Notes: a model not told the origin generated them from the letters alone. 64,000 bases of DNA from Guyparkeria sp. SCN-R1 (GCF_003932495.1 NZ_QZMT01000001.1:124001-188000), one strand, 5' to 3'; positions 48,022 to 56,963 are shown, counted from the first letter of the stretch. Made by a program: numbers and translations.

Positions 48022-49083
48022 ATGACGGCACTAGGCCCCCTGATGATCGATCTGGCCGGCCCGGAGATCACTCCGGCAGACCGGCGTCGTTTGCAACATC
48101 CATCCACGGGCGGGGTGATCCTGTTCGCCCGTCATTTCGAGGGATGGGCGCCGCTTGCCGAACTGATCGCCGAGATCCGCGCCCTGCGACGGCCGCACCT
48201 GCTGATTGCCGTCGACCAGGAAGGCGGGCGCGTACAGCGTTTCAAGGGTGATGGCTTTGTTGCCTTGCCGGCAATGGGGCGTCTGGGTGATCTGTTCGAC
48301 GAGGATCGTCAGGCCGGCCTCGAGGCGGCCCGGTCGCTGGGCTGGTTGATGGCGGTGCAGCTGCGCGAGGTCGGGGTGGACCTGAGCTTCGCCCCGGTCC
48401 TCGACCTGGACCGCGGCATCAGCGGGGTAATCGGTGACCGGGCCTTCGACGAACGCCCCGAGTCGGTGATCGCGCTAGCGATCGCCTGGACCGGCGGGAT
48501 GCAGGATGCCGGCATGGCGGCCGTAGGCAAGCACTACCCCGGGCATGGGGCGGTGGCGGCCGATTCGCACATCGCCCACCCGGTCGACCCGCGTTCTATG
48601 GCGAGCATCGAGAAGACCGATCTGCGTCCGTTCCGGGCGATGGCCGAGCGGCTGATTCCCGGCCTGATGGTCTCGCACGTGGTCTACCCGGAGGTGGATG
48701 CTCGGCCGGCCGGGTTCTCGCCGGTCTGGGTGCGCGAGATCCTGCGCGGGCAGTGGGGCTACGAGGGCGCGGTGTTCAGCGATGATCTGACCATGGCGGC
48801 CGCCTCGGCCGTGGGCGATATCGAGGAGCGCGTGGCCCAGTGCCTCGCCGCCGGGGTGGACATGGCGCTGGTCTGCAATCACCCCGAGCTGGTCGACCGG
48901 GTACAGAAATCACTCGACTTCGCGCCCAGCGCCCAGCGTGAGGCGCGTCTGGCCCGGATGTTCGGCCATGGCCCGGTGCCCAGCGAATCGAAGCTGACCC
49001 ACTCGCCGCGTTATGCCGAGGCACTGCGGTGGATCGAACGGCTTGGCGTGGACGAGCCCGACCTTTTTCCCGACCGTGCCTGA
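48022..49083 (+). CDS. nagZ: Beta-N-acetylhexosaminidase NagZ
   Basis: GH3 glycosidase that removes GlcNAc from anhydro-muropeptides in peptidoglycan recycling (cytoplasmic). Seen: GPLMIDLAGPEITPADRR, GVILFARHF, DQEGGRVQRFKGDGF, VDLSFAPVLDLD, the catalytic KHYPGHGAVAADSH loop with Asp/His dyad, and VFSDDLTMAAAS with the nucleophile Asp. Length is 353 (E. coli 341). GGAAG precedes ATG 48022. It is followed by hpt and mtiP, an order related to that in Pseudomonas. Confidence 0.95.
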   Translation: MTALGPLMIDLAGPEITPADRRRLQHPSTGGVILFARHFEGWAPLAELIAEIRALRRPHLLIAVDQEGGRVQRFKGDGFVALPAMGRLGDLFDEDRQAGLEAARSLGWLMAVQLREVGVDLSFAPVLDLDRGISGVIGDRAFDERPESVIALAIAWTGGMQDAGMAAVGKHYPGHGAVAADSHIAHPVDPRSMASIEKTDLRPFRAMAERLIPGLMVSHVVYPEVDARPAGFSPVWVREILRGQWGYEGAVFSDDLTMAAASAVGDIEERVAQCLAAGVDMALVCNHPELVDRVQKSLDFAPSAQREARLARMFGHGPVPSESKLTHSPRYAEALRWIERLGVDEPDLFPDRA

Positions 49084-49105
49084 ACCCCGCCCACCGGAGA
49101 ACGCC

Positions 49106-49681
49106 ATGCAAGTGAGCGCTAACCTTCGCCAGCAGTCCGACGCGCTTGATGCGCTGCTGGCGCGCTGTGAATGCCTGGTGAGCGCCGAGGCAATGCAGTC
49201 GGCTTACGCGCGCCTGGCCGGGGAGGTCAACCAGCAACTGGCCGGGCGAGTGCCGGTGGTGCTTGCGGTGATGAATGGCGGATTGATCAGTGCCGGGCAA
49301 CTTCTGCCGCGATTGGATTTCCCGCTCGAGCTTTCCTACCTGCACGCCACCCGCTACCGAGGGGCGACCACCGGCGGGGCGCTCAAGTGGCTCGCGCAGC
49401 CAGACATCGAGTTGGCCGGTCGCGAGGTGTTGCTAGTTGACGATATCCTCGACGAGGGGCATACCCTGGCGGCGGTGCGAGAATGGTGCCTCGATGCGGG
49501 TGCGGCCCGGGTATGGATCGCAGTGGCAACCGACAAGCAGCATGATCGCAAGGTGCCGGGGCTAGCCGCGGATTTCTGTGGCGTCCCGGTGCCCGATCGC
49601 TACATCTTCGGCGAGGGCATGGATTACCATGGCTACTTTCGCAACCTGCCGGGCATTCATGCCCTTCCCGAGGGGGAGTGA
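49106..49681 (+). CDS. hpt: Hypoxanthine-guanine phosphoribosyltransferase
   Basis: Purine salvage enzyme adding ribose-phosphate to hypoxanthine or guanine. Seen: VVLAVMNGGLISAG (early PRPP loop), HATRYRGATTGG (flexible loop), the PRPP-binding motif VLLVDDILDEGHT, and VPDRYIFGEGMDYHGYFRNL. Length is 191. ATG 49106 is chosen over the frame to 49013 within nagZ. With the next gene it makes a short route: methylthioinosine is phosphorolysed to hypoxanthine, which Hpt then salvages. Confidence 0.93.
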   Translation: MQVSANLRQQSDALDALLARCECLVSAEAMQSAYARLAGEVNQQLAGRVPVVLAVMNGGLISAGQLLPRLDFPLELSYLHATRYRGATTGGALKWLAQPDIELAGREVLLVDDILDEGHTLAAVREWCLDAGAARVWIAVATDKQHDRKVPGLAADFCGVPVPDRYIFGEGMDYHGYFRNLPGIHALPEGE

Positions 49682-49716
49682 GCCGGCGGGTGACTTGAAT
49701 CGACGGGAGGACGGAC

Positions 49717-50487
49717 GTGCATCTGGCAATCATCGGCGGGACAGGACTCTCCCAGATCGAGGGGATCGACGAGGTGCGCCACCAGGTGGTTCCCACACCA
49801 TTCGGTGAGCCTTCCGGGCCGGTGACCATTGGCCGGATGCAGGGCTGCCAGGTGGTCTTCCTGCCGCGTCATGGCTACAACCACCGTATCCCACCGCACC
49901 AGGTCAATTACCGCGCGAACATCTGGGCGCTACGAGAGCTCGAGGTTAGCCGCATTCTGGCGGTGGCCGCCGTCGGCGGGATTCACCCGGACATGGGGCC
50001 GGGTGCGCTGGTGGTGCCCGATCAGCTGATCGATTACACCTGGGGACGTCCGTCGACCTACTATGAAGGCGACCTCGACTCGGTGACTCACGTCGACTTT
50101 ACTTATCCCTACGATGCCTCCCTGCGCGAGGCGTTTCTCTCGGCCGGTCGAGCGCTGGACCTGCCGATGGTCGATGGCGGTACCTACGGCGCGACACAGG
50201 GACCGCGGCTGGAGACCGCCGCCGAGATCCGGCGGTTGGAGCGCGACGGCTGCGACGTGGTCGGCATGACCGGCATGCCCGAGGCGGTGCTGGCGCGCGA
50301 GGCCGGCATCGATTACGCCAGCCTGAATGTCGTCGCCAACTGGGCAGCCGGGGTGCACGACGGCGAGACCGTCTCGATGAAGGAAATCGAGAAGACGCTT
50401 TCCACCTCGATGCGTCAGGCGCGCCGGATCCTCAAGCAGATCCTCAGTGGCGAGGATCAGATGCTCTGCCGGACCAAGGCGGGCTAG
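49717..50487 (+). CDS. mtiP: S-methyl-5'-thioinosine phosphorylase
   Basis: Purine nucleoside phosphorylase of the MTAP/PNP family. Seen: IIGGTGLSQIEG, PRHGYNHRIPPHQVNYRANI, AVAAVGGIHPDMGPG, YGATQGPRLETAAEI and DVVGMTGMPEAVLARE. Its place beside nagZ and hpt matches Pseudomonas PA3004, shown to prefer methylthioinosine; sequence alone cannot exclude methylthioadenosine. GTG 49717 has GGGAGGA upstream. Length is 256. It clears a polyamine by-product and passes hypoxanthine to Hpt. Confidence 0.85.
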   Translation: MHLAIIGGTGLSQIEGIDEVRHQVVPTPFGEPSGPVTIGRMQGCQVVFLPRHGYNHRIPPHQVNYRANIWALRELEVSRILAVAAVGGIHPDMGPGALVVPDQLIDYTWGRPSTYYEGDLDSVTHVDFTYPYDASLREAFLSAGRALDLPMVDGGTYGATQGPRLETAAEIRRLERDGCDVVGMTGMPEAVLAREAGIDYASLNVVANWAAGVHDGETVSMKEIEKTLSTSMRQARRILKQILSGEDQMLCRTKAG

Positions 50488-50576
50488 GGGCAGGGCCCCG
50501 CTCGGCCCGGGGCCGGCCTCGGCTCGATCAAGGGCGACCTTCGCGTTACCAAGGCGCCTCATCGCCAACCCGCCCC

Positions 50577-50605
50577 CTGACAGTTGCGGGTTGGCAGGGT
50601 AAAAT
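50577..50605 (+). promoter_or_regulatory. Putative sigma70 promoter of thrC
   Basis: CTGACA (50577-50582) and TAAAAT (50600-50605) lie exactly 17 bases apart; each matches consensus at five of six positions, making this the best promoter seen in the window. The start would be near 50612, giving a leader of about 77 bases before thrC. Confidence 0.7.
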
Positions 50606-50688
50606 GCCAGCAAATCATCTGCTCGCCGCCAGGCCGTGGCCCGAATCAGGGGCCAGCCAGGCGGCGCGTCATTCCAAGTGAGATTCCC

Positions 50689-51855
50689 ATGACGCATCAA
50701 AGCCGCTACACCGGTCTGCTGGACCGGTACCGTGACCGTCTGCCGCTGTCCGACGACACCCGCCTGATCAGCCTGGGCGAGGGCGCCACCCCGCTGATCC
50801 GCCTGCACAACCTGCCGAAGGTTCTGGGGCGCTCTGTCGATATCTACGTCAAGTACGAGGGGCTCAACCCGACAGGCTCGTTCAAGGACCGCGGCATGAC
50901 CATGGCGGTCACCAAGGCGGTGGAAGAGGGCTCCAAGGCCATTATCTGCGCCTCGACCGGCAACACATCGGCGGCAGCTGCCGCCTACGCCGCGCGTGCC
51001 GGCATCACCGCCTTCGTCATCATCCCCGATGGCAAGATCGCCATGGGCAAGATGGCGCAGGCCATGATGTATGGCGCGACCATCCTGCAGATCCGCGGCA
51101 ACTTTGATGACGGCATGCGTCTGGTCAAGGAAGTCGCCGAAGAGGCGCCGGTGACCATAGTTAACTCGGTGAACCCGTACCGCCTGCAGGGCCAGAAAAC
51201 CGCCGCCTTCGAGATTATCGAGGAGCTGGGGCGCGCACCCGATTACCACTGCCTGCCGGTAGGCAACGCGGGTAATATTACCGCGCACTGGATCGGTTAC
51301 TGCGAGTTCTCGGCCACGTCGGGAGACCACGTGACCGAATCCTGTGCCTACTGCAACGGCAAATGCCCGTTTGCTGGCGGCGGCTCGGGTGGCAATCGGC
51401 CCAAGATGGTCGGCTACCAGGCCAGCGGTTCGGCACCCTTCATGCGTGGCGAGATGGTCGACGATCCGGACACGGTTGCCACGGCCATCCGCATCGGCCA
51501 CCCGCAGAGCTGGGATCGTGCCTGGAAGGTGATGGAGGAGTCCGGCGGTTGGTTCGCCGAGGTCTCCGACGCCGAAATTCTGGCCGCCCAGCGCATGCTG
51601 ACCCAGCACGAGGGCATCTTCTGCGAGCCGGCGTCGGCCGCCTCACTGGCTGGCCTGATCAATGACCTCGAGGCCGGCAAGATCCAGGACGGCTCGAGCA
51701 TCGTCCTGACCTTGACCGGTAACGGCCTGAAGGACCCGGATACGGCCATCGCGCAGTGCACCGGTGACATGCCGGGTGTCGAGAAGGCGACGATGGTGAC
51801 CATCGATGCCGACATCGACTCGGTGCGCAACGCGATTCTCGGCTTCATGAAGTAA
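50689..51855 (+). CDS. thrC: Threonine synthase with Cys-rich insertion
   Basis: PLP enzyme converting O-phosphohomoserine to threonine; the short class like Bacillus/plant-type enzymes, 388 residues. Seen: LGEGATPLIRLHNLPK, NPTGSFKDRGMTMAV with the PLP lysine (Lys66), ASTGNTSAAAAAYAARAG, the phosphate loop GNAGNITAHWIGY, and LTLTGNGLKDPD. After the phosphate loop there is an insertion (about residues 206-235) containing Cys219, Cys222 and Cys226 (CAYCNGKC) plus a Gly run; from memory family members run directly to the RPKMVGYQA-like strand. The frame is open to 50584, but that would start upstream of the promoter -10. Confidence 0.92.
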   Translation: MTHQSRYTGLLDRYRDRLPLSDDTRLISLGEGATPLIRLHNLPKVLGRSVDIYVKYEGLNPTGSFKDRGMTMAVTKAVEEGSKAIICASTGNTSAAAAAYAARAGITAFVIIPDGKIAMGKMAQAMMYGATILQIRGNFDDGMRLVKEVAEEAPVTIVNSVNPYRLQGQKTAAFEIIEELGRAPDYHCLPVGNAGNITAHWIGYCEFSATSGDHVTESCAYCNGKCPFAGGGSGGNRPKMVGYQASGSAPFMRGEMVDDPDTVATAIRIGHPQSWDRAWKVMEESGGWFAEVSDAEILAAQRMLTQHEGIFCEPASAASLAGLINDLEAGKIQDGSSIVLTLTGNGLKDPDTAIAQCTGDMPGVEKATMVTIDADIDSVRNAILGFMK

Positions 51856-51880
51856 GCTCCCGATTACGGAGCCCTCCCGA

Positions 51881-51906
51881 AGACCTCGCCTAGGCGAGGT
51901 CTTTTT
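51881..51906 (+). terminator. Rho-independent terminator after thrC
   Basis: AGACCTCGCC (51881-51890) and GGCGAGGTCT (51893-51902) form a perfect palindrome with TA between, followed by Ts to 51906. It lies 25 bases after the thrC stop. Confidence 0.88.
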
Positions 51907-52027
51907 CGTTGTGGATGGCCAAAGCATCCGGCAGTGAGCCGGTAGGTTTCGCGCATCACTGTGGTGCGTCGGGGATGTCGATAGCGCCTCCATGGAGACA
52001 AGAGCCACTGGATTATCCGTCAGCCAC

Positions 52028-52054
52028 AAAAAAGCCCCGCCGGATGGCGGGGCT
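52028..52054 (-). terminator. Rho-independent terminator of soxCD
   Basis: Read on the minus strand, AGCCCCGCC (52054-52046) pairs perfectly with GGCGGGGCT (52041-52033) around ATCC, followed by six Ts (52033-52028). It begins 37 bases after the soxD stop and faces the thrC terminator. The 120 bases between the two terminators hold nothing recognisable. Confidence 0.88.
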
Positions 52055-52090
52055 GGTCGTTTCTGCTTGGGCAGAAGGTCGGTGCGGTGT

Positions 52091-52756
52091 TTAGCCGCTC
52101 ACGCCCTCGACAGCAGAGTAGACGACTTCCGGCTCTTCGTCGGTGCAGTCGCTCATGCAGCGCTGATTGTTCGTGTCCGGACGGGTGTCGGTCACGAAGT
52201 ACTCAGCGGACGGCATTTCAACGTCGGCCAGCGTCTCGTCGCTGCAGGTGAAGTCCATGTCGACGATGCCGCCCAGGTTCAGCACGTAGCAGGTGACGGC
52301 GTAGGACTCGTCAACGCCCATGGTGCCCGGTGCGTAGAACGGCATGTGACGCTTGATCATGTCGAACAGCGTCGGGGCGTGGCCCCAAGCGTTGTTGACA
52401 CCACGGTTGCCGACGCCGTCCAGACCCTGCTTGAGGGAGTTGATGAACTGCGGCATCGGGTCGCCGGCCATCTTCGGGTAGCCCTCGGCACCTTCGCCGA
52501 AGTCACCGTGACACATGGCGCACTGGGCCTGGTACGGCTGCTCACCGTCGGCGACCGAACCGGAGCCTTTCGGCAGGTTGGTGCCGTCGTAGAACACACT
52601 GATGTCCCACGGCTCGATGGCCTTGTCTGTAATGTTCTTGCCGATGCCGTTAAAGCCACTGGCGTGCTCGGCTGCGATGCCGGCGGTGCTCAGGCCAAGG
52701 GCCATGGCACCGGCCGCGAGACCCAGCCCGAACTTAGAAGTTTTCAATTTGGACAT
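52091..52756 (-). CDS. soxD: SoxD-type cytochrome c subunit
   Basis: c-type cytochrome partner of SoxC in sulfane dehydrogenase, accepting electrons from the molybdenum centre in the periplasm. Seen: a signal peptide ending AGIAAE, one heme motif CAMCH (Cys79-His83), a Met near residue 145 (APGTM) as likely sixth ligand, then four further cysteines (about 155, 170, 199, 203) of unknown role, the last two as CMSDC. Only one heme site is present, unlike the two-heme SoxD of Paracoccus. Length is 221. Its start overlaps the soxC stop by 23 bases, so they are translationally coupled. Confidence 0.85.
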   Translation of the reverse strand: MSKLKTSKFGLGLAAGAMALGLSTAGIAAEHASGFNGIGKNITDKAIEPWDISVFYDGTNLPKGSGSVADGEQPYQAQCAMCHGDFGEGAEGYPKMAGDPMPQFINSLKQGLDGVGNRGVNNAWGHAPTLFDMIKRHMPFYAPGTMGVDESYAVTCYVLNLGGIVDMDFTCSDETLADVEMPSAEYFVTDTRPDTNNQRCMSDCTDEEPEVVYSAVEGVSG

Positions 52757-54104
52757 TCTTCACCTCGCCGGTCTTCTCGATTTTCCAGGCCTGAATGGAG
52801 TTCTTGTGGTAGATGCTGTTGAAGCCGCGAACCTTGCGCAGTTGCATCAGGGTCGGCTGAACGTAGCCAGTCTCGTCGGTGACACGGCTCATGATCAGAT
52901 GCTCGTCACCCTTCCACTCGAACGGGAGCTTGAACTTGGTCACGCACTTGCTCAGTACGGGCTCGACCAGTTCGGCCTCCTGCCAGTTCTTGCCGCCATC
53001 GACGGAGACGTCGACGTGAGCGACCTTGCCACGGCCCGACCAGGCAATGCCGCGGATCTCGTAGGCACCCTTGCCTTTCATCTGGTAATCCGGGCACGGG
53101 TAGTTGATGACCGAGTTGGCTTCGTTGACCAGGGTGAACTGGCGGATGGTGCCATCCGGCAGCGGCTCGATGTAGTGACGAGTCTCCTGGTAGGTAACCA
53201 GCGGCTTGTCGACGAACTTGATGCGGCGCAGCCACTTGATCGACATGTTCGCTTCGCAGCCCGGGAGCAGGAAGCGGATCGGGTAGCCGTTTTCCGGACG
53301 CAGCGCTTCGCCGTTCTGGGCGTAGGCGATCATGGCGTCCTTGTACATCTCGCAGCTGTCGGCCGGGAGCGGCTCGCCGAACTGGTCCTTGGCGCCTTCC
53401 ATCGGGATGGAGCGCTGCAGGGCCGAGCCGTCGGTGCCTTCGGCGTACAGCCAGGTCGACTTCGGATCGACGCCGACGTATTCCATCAGGTCAGTCAGCT
53501 TGACGCCGGTCCACTCCGAGCAGCTCATCATGCCGTGGGTGAATTGCATGGAGTCCATCTGGACGCCGCGCCATTCCATTGCACCGTTGGCCGGGCACTC
53601 GAGGAAGTGGATGGCGGTGTGCGACGGCATGCGCTTCAGATCATCCATCGAGAAGATCATCGGCTTGTCGACCATGCCGTGGATGACCAGCTGGTGGGTC
53701 TCCGGGTCGACGTCGACGGCACCGGCGTGATGACGCTCGAAGTGCAGACCGTTCGGCGTGATGATGCCGTTGAGATCCTGCCACGGGGTGAAGCTGATCG
53801 ACGCGACGGTGTCGGCGGTCAGCCAGCTGACGTTGCGGCGAACCACGTCCTTCTCGAACTTGGACGGCATGCCGTAAGGAACGGACACGACGCCACGGCC
53901 GAGAATGTTGCGAGTCGGACCGTCTTCCAGCGGCTCCTTCACGGTCTCCAGGTCGACGTCGCCGTAGGCATTGCCGGCGGCTGCAGCTGCAGCGCCGGTT
54001 GCCGCGAGCGCGACGCTCTTGCGGAGGAATTTGCGACGGTCGCTGGAAGCCACGCCCTCGCGGGCATCGCTCTGCGGCGTCTGATCAAGTGTGGTTTCTG
54101 ACAT
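52734..54104 (-). CDS. soxC: Sulfane dehydrogenase molybdenum subunit SoxC
   Basis: Molybdenum-cofactor subunit of SoxCD, oxidising protein-bound sulfane sulfur (or sulfite-like intermediates) in thiosulfate oxidation. Seen: a twin-arginine signal (SDRRKFLRK, about residues 21-30, then an Ala-rich stretch), the SoxC hallmark VPYGMPSKFEKDVVRR, NGLHFERHHAG, the cofactor cysteine in FLECPANG (Cys170), SCSEWTGV, and a C-terminal dimerisation domain. The hallmark separates it from SorA/YedY. Length is 456. GGAGTGAG precedes ATG 54104. The divergent moaE-moeA-moaC genes make its cofactor. No soxXYZAB is in the window. Confidence 0.9.
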   Translation of the reverse strand: MSETTLDQTPQSDAREGVASSDRRKFLRKSVALAATGAAAAAAGNAYGDVDLETVKEPLEDGPTRNILGRGVVSVPYGMPSKFEKDVVRRNVSWLTADTVASISFTPWQDLNGIITPNGLHFERHHAGAVDVDPETHQLVIHGMVDKPMIFSMDDLKRMPSHTAIHFLECPANGAMEWRGVQMDSMQFTHGMMSCSEWTGVKLTDLMEYVGVDPKSTWLYAEGTDGSALQRSIPMEGAKDQFGEPLPADSCEMYKDAMIAYAQNGEALRPENGYPIRFLLPGCEANMSIKWLRRIKFVDKPLVTYQETRHYIEPLPDGTIRQFTLVNEANSVINYPCPDYQMKGKGAYEIRGIAWSGRGKVAHVDVSVDGGKNWQEAELVEPVLSKCVTKFKLPFEWKGDEHLIMSRVTDETGYVQPTLMQLRKVRGFNSIYHKNSIQAWKIEKTGEVKNVQIENF

Positions 54105-54324
54105 TGCTCACTCCTGCATCGTAGGCAATTGGTCGGATCAACGTAAATTCGATCCATTCCGTGCCCCCCGGTTCTCCGACAACCGAAAGACGCGTGTTTT
54201 TGAGGACATGCCGGCGGCTCGCCGATGTCGACAATGACCCGCTATTGTTCATGGGTCTTCAAGCCGGGTCAATCCGAACAGGGTTCCCCGATCGATGGCC
54301 CGATCAAAAAATTGAACCGGCAGC

Positions 54325-54353
54325 AATCTACATCAGAGGGTTCTAATTAACAA
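54325..54353 (-). promoter_or_regulatory. Putative soxCD promoter
   Basis: On the minus strand, TTGTTA (54353-54348) and TAGATT (54330-54325) are 17 bases apart, in the A+T-richest part of the 417-base soxC-moaE gap. The leader to soxC would be about 215 bases. Matches are four of six at each box, so this is tentative. Nothing else recognisable was seen in this gap apart from the moaE promoter. Confidence 0.4.
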
Positions 54354-54456
54354 CCGCGTGCGGGTTCGAACATTTAATGGGGTATCAGCCCGATCGGTTC
54401 GCGTGTTGCCAAAGGGATTGGGGACCGCGCCCGCATGCGGCTGACGTGTTTCATCC

Positions 54457-54485
54457 TTGGCGCTAGGCATCTGGGTCGTTATAGT
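54457..54485 (+). promoter_or_regulatory. Putative promoter of moaE-moeA-moaC
   Basis: TTGGCG (54457-54462) and TATAGT (54480-54485) are exactly 17 bases apart. Transcription would begin near 54492, about 30 bases before GTG 54522. This supports the short moaE start and excludes the longer frame beginning at 54435. Confidence 0.65.
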
Positions 54486-54521
54486 TTGCTGGAAATATCC
54501 AATAGGGCAGCGACCTCCACC

Positions 54522-54992
54522 GTGTTCCGTTCCATCCGTGTCCAAGAAGCCGATTTCGACATTGGCGGTGTCCTAGGCGAATTGCGCTCGCAATGCGCCC
54601 ATGTCGGGGCGGTTGCCAGTTTTCTCGGCACCGTGCGCGATATAAACGATGACCTGGAGGTCAGCGATCTCGTCCTCGAGCATTACCCGGGCATGACCGA
54701 GCGCGCCCTTGAGCGCGTGGCCGATGAGGCGATTTCGCGTTGGCCATTAGCCGGCGTGAGCATCGTTCACCGCGTGGGTCATCTTCGGCCCACGGATCAG
54801 ATCGTGCTGGTCGCGGTCGCCAGTGCCCACCGAGCCGATGCGCTCGATGCCTGTACCTTCATCATGGACTACCTCAAGACCCACGCGCCGTTCTGGAAGA
54901 AGGAGGTCGACCCCGAGGGCAACACCCGCTGGGTGGATGCGCGCGAGAGCGACGAGGCTGCCCGCCGGCGCTGGTTTGCCGATTTCGACTGA
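54522..54992 (+). CDS. moaE: Molybdopterin synthase catalytic subunit MoaE
   Basis: Large subunit of molybdopterin synthase, which with MoaD inserts the dithiolene sulfurs into cPMP. Seen: VGAVASFLGTVRD, LEHYPGMTERALERVADEA, VSIVHRVGHLRPTDQIVLVAVASAHR (active-site Arg/His stretch, here split) and MDYLKTHAPFWKKE with the catalytic lysines. Length is 156 from GTG 54522 (E. coli 150). moaD, normally next door, is absent from the window. It begins a moaE-moeA-moaC unit divergent from soxCD. Confidence 0.93.
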   Translation: MFRSIRVQEADFDIGGVLGELRSQCAHVGAVASFLGTVRDINDDLEVSDLVLEHYPGMTERALERVADEAISRWPLAGVSIVHRVGHLRPTDQIVLVAVASAHRADALDACTFIMDYLKTHAPFWKKEVDPEGNTRWVDARESDEAARRRWFADFD

Positions 54993-55004
54993 GGAGAAGG
55001 TTGC

Positions 55005-56198
55005 GTGGAATCCGTCGAGGACGTCATTAAACGGCTGAGCGAGTGGATCGAGCCACTGGCAGAGGTTGAGCAGGTGCGCGTGCTCGAGTCGGTTGGCCGC
55101 GTCCTAGCCGAATCGTTGGCCGCCCCCCGTGACGTCCCGATTGCGCCGTTGAGCCTGTTTGACGGTTACGCGGTGGCCGGGCCGTTGGTGACCGGCGAGT
55201 CGTTGCCCGTGGAAGGCAAACAGTTCGCCGGCGACGCGCCGGCAACCCTCAAGTCCGGCACCGCCATGCGCATCTTCACCGGCGCCCTGTTGCCGAAGGG
55301 CGCGGACACCGTGATTGCGCAGGAGTCGGTCGAGATCAATGCGGGTCAGGCGCGTTGGCTCGAGGATCTGTCGATCGGTGCCGGCGTGCGTGCCACCGGG
55401 GCCGATACGCGCGAAGGGCAGGTGCTGCTCGAATCCGGCACGCGCATCAGCGTCCCGCAGATGGGGCTGATCGCCAGCACTGGCGAAGCCACGGTGTCGG
55501 TCCGCCGGCGGGTGCGGGTTGCGCTGCTGACCACCGGCGACGAGCTGTTGGCACCGGGTGACCCGTTTGCACCGGGCAAGATCTATGACGCCAACGGGCC
55601 GATGCTCGAGGCGCTGCTGCGTGCCGCCGGGGTCGAGATCGTCCAGCGTGCCTGCCTGCCGGACGACCGCGAGGTGATCGATACCCAATTGCGGGAGGCG
55701 GCACAGGCCGACCTGATCGTCACCTCCGGCGGCGTGTCGGTGGGCGAGGCCGACCTGGTGCGTGCCGGCGTCGAAGCGCTGGGGCGCATCGATCATTGGC
55801 GCATTTTCCTCAAGCCGGGCAAGCCACTGGCGATTGGCGAGGTGCGGGGCACGCCGTTTCTTGGTCTACCGGGTAACCCGGTCTCCACCTTCGTTACCTA
55901 CCTGCGATTCGTGCGCCTGGCGATTGACCGGTTGGCCGGCCAGGCCGATCCGGGTGCCTGGCCGACGCAGTGGTTGCCGCTGGTCGCTGCACGTCAGGGC
56001 GGTGATCGACCGGAGTACATCCGGGTGCGCCGCATCGAGGTCGAGGGCCGATTGATGCTCGAACCCTACCCGGACCAGAACTCGGGGTTGCTCAGTTCGC
56101 TTGCCTGGGCCGATGGCCTCGCGTTGATCCCGCCCGATGAGCGTCTAGCCGCCGGCGATCCGGTCGAATACACCGCCTTCAAGGAGATTGGCCTATGA
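55005..56198 (+). CDS. moeA: Molybdopterin molybdenumtransferase MoeA
   Basis: Inserts molybdate into adenylylated molybdopterin. Seen: [15 protein letters not shown] (family PxxxxSxxDGYAV motif), [54 protein letters not shown] and [13 protein letters not shown]. Length is 397 (E. coli 411). GTG 55005 has GAGGAGAAGG upstream, twelve bases after moaE. It overlaps moaC by ATGA. Confidence 0.95.
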   Translation: MESVEDVIKRLSEWIEPLAEVEQVRVLESVGRVLAESLAAPRDVPIAPLSLFDGYAVAGPLVTGESLPVEGKQFAGDAPATLKSGTAMRIFTGALLPKGADTVIAQESVEINAGQARWLEDLSIGAGVRATGADTREGQVLLESGTRISVPQMGLIASTGEATVSVRRRVRVALLTTGDELLAPGDPFAPGKIYDANGPMLEALLRAAGVEIVQRACLPDDREVIDTQLREAAQADLIVTSGGVSVGEADLVRAGVEALGRIDHWRIFLKPGKPLAIGEVRGTPFLGLPGNPVSTFVTYLRFVRLAIDRLAGQADPGAWPTQWLPLVAARQGGDRPEYIRVRRIEVEGRLMLEPYPDQNSGLLSSLAWADGLALIPPDERLAAGDPVEYTAFKEIGL

Positions 56199-56683
56199 GC
56201 CGCACACTGACGCACCTGGACGAGAAGGGCGAGGCCCGCATGGTCGACGTCGGCGACAAGGCGCACACCCAGCGAGTCGCCGTGGCCGAGTCGCGTATCG
56301 TCATGCAGCCGGAGACCCTGGAGCTAATCCTGTCGGGCGGTCACAAGAAGGGCGACGTGCTGGCCACGGCGCGGATCGCCGGGATCATGGCGGCCAAGCG
56401 CACCGGTGATCTGATCCCGATGTGCCACCCGCTGATGTTGACCAAGGTGAAGGTCGAGCTCACCCCCGAACCCGATCGGCACGCCGTTCACATCACGGCC
56501 GAATGCGCGGTGACCGGTCAGACCGGCGTGGAGATGGAGGCGCTGACGGCGGCATCGGTGGCCGCGCTGACCCTGTATGACATGTGCAAGGCGGTTGATC
56601 GCGGCATGGTGATCGAGCAGACGCGTCTGCTGGAAAAGCGCGGCGGCAAGAGCGGTCACTGGCAGGTGGGCGCCGCGTCCTGA
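56195..56683 (+). CDS. moaC: Cyclic pyranopterin monophosphate synthase MoaC
   Basis: Second enzyme of molybdenum-cofactor synthesis, acting on the product of MoaA. Seen: [20 protein letters not shown] at the N-terminus, [50 protein letters not shown] and CKAVDRGM with the conserved catalytic residues. Length is 162 (E. coli 161). It is coupled to moeA by ATGA and followed by 280 bases before moaA. Confidence 0.96.
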   Translation: MSRTLTHLDEKGEARMVDVGDKAHTQRVAVAESRIVMQPETLELILSGGHKKGDVLATARIAGIMAAKRTGDLIPMCHPLMLTKVKVELTPEPDRHAVHITAECAVTGQTGVEMEALTAASVAALTLYDMCKAVDRGMVIEQTRLLEKRGGKSGHWQVGAAS

Positions 56684-56874
56684 CGCCCGATGCCCGTGCT
56701 GGGTGCGATGGCGGTAGATGCGTTCGGTTTTTCCCGCCATAACGCTTGCATTTTCGAGCGCGGCTGATACCGTTATGTCCAAGTGAACATGACGCACGCT
56801 TCACTTGCTCCTGCAGAGCAGGCCCCGGTCGAGGGCGATTCCGACCCCTCGGTCCCGACCGGGCCCCATTTCCC

Positions 56875-56902
56875 GCGCGGCGGGCTGCCACGCCCGCCGC
56901 GC
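56875..56902 (+). promoter_or_regulatory. Hairpin-rich leader of moaA
   Basis: Within the 280-base moaC-moaA gap, GCGCGGCGGG (56875-56884) pairs perfectly with CCCGCCGCGC (56893-56902) around an eight-base loop. A second perfect stem, CCATGCC (56916-56922) with GGCATGG (56934-56940), covers an upstream in-frame ATG at 56937. Other complementary GC stretches precede them. This could be a terminator-free attenuator or a cofactor-sensing leader; I could not match the Moco riboswitch consensus. Confidence 0.4.
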
Positions 56903-56963
56903 ACGTTGAAGACACCCATGCCACTCGGATGTCGGCATGGTCCAGGCAAGGGCTGACGAGAAA

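Noticed and set aside
52734-54104. Sulfite dehydrogenase SorA as identity of the molybdoenzyme
   Set aside because: The VPYGMPSKFEKDVVRR segment and the following soxD-like cytochrome fit SoxC better, although the families are related.
54364-54372. GGTTCGAAC resembling a tRNA T-loop
   Set aside because: The flanking bases cannot form a T-stem, and no acceptor stem, anticodon arm or CCA end is present.
56684-56963. Confident call of a Moco riboswitch
   Set aside because: The gap is structured, but I could not align the conserved bases of the Moco motif; kept only as a candidate leader.
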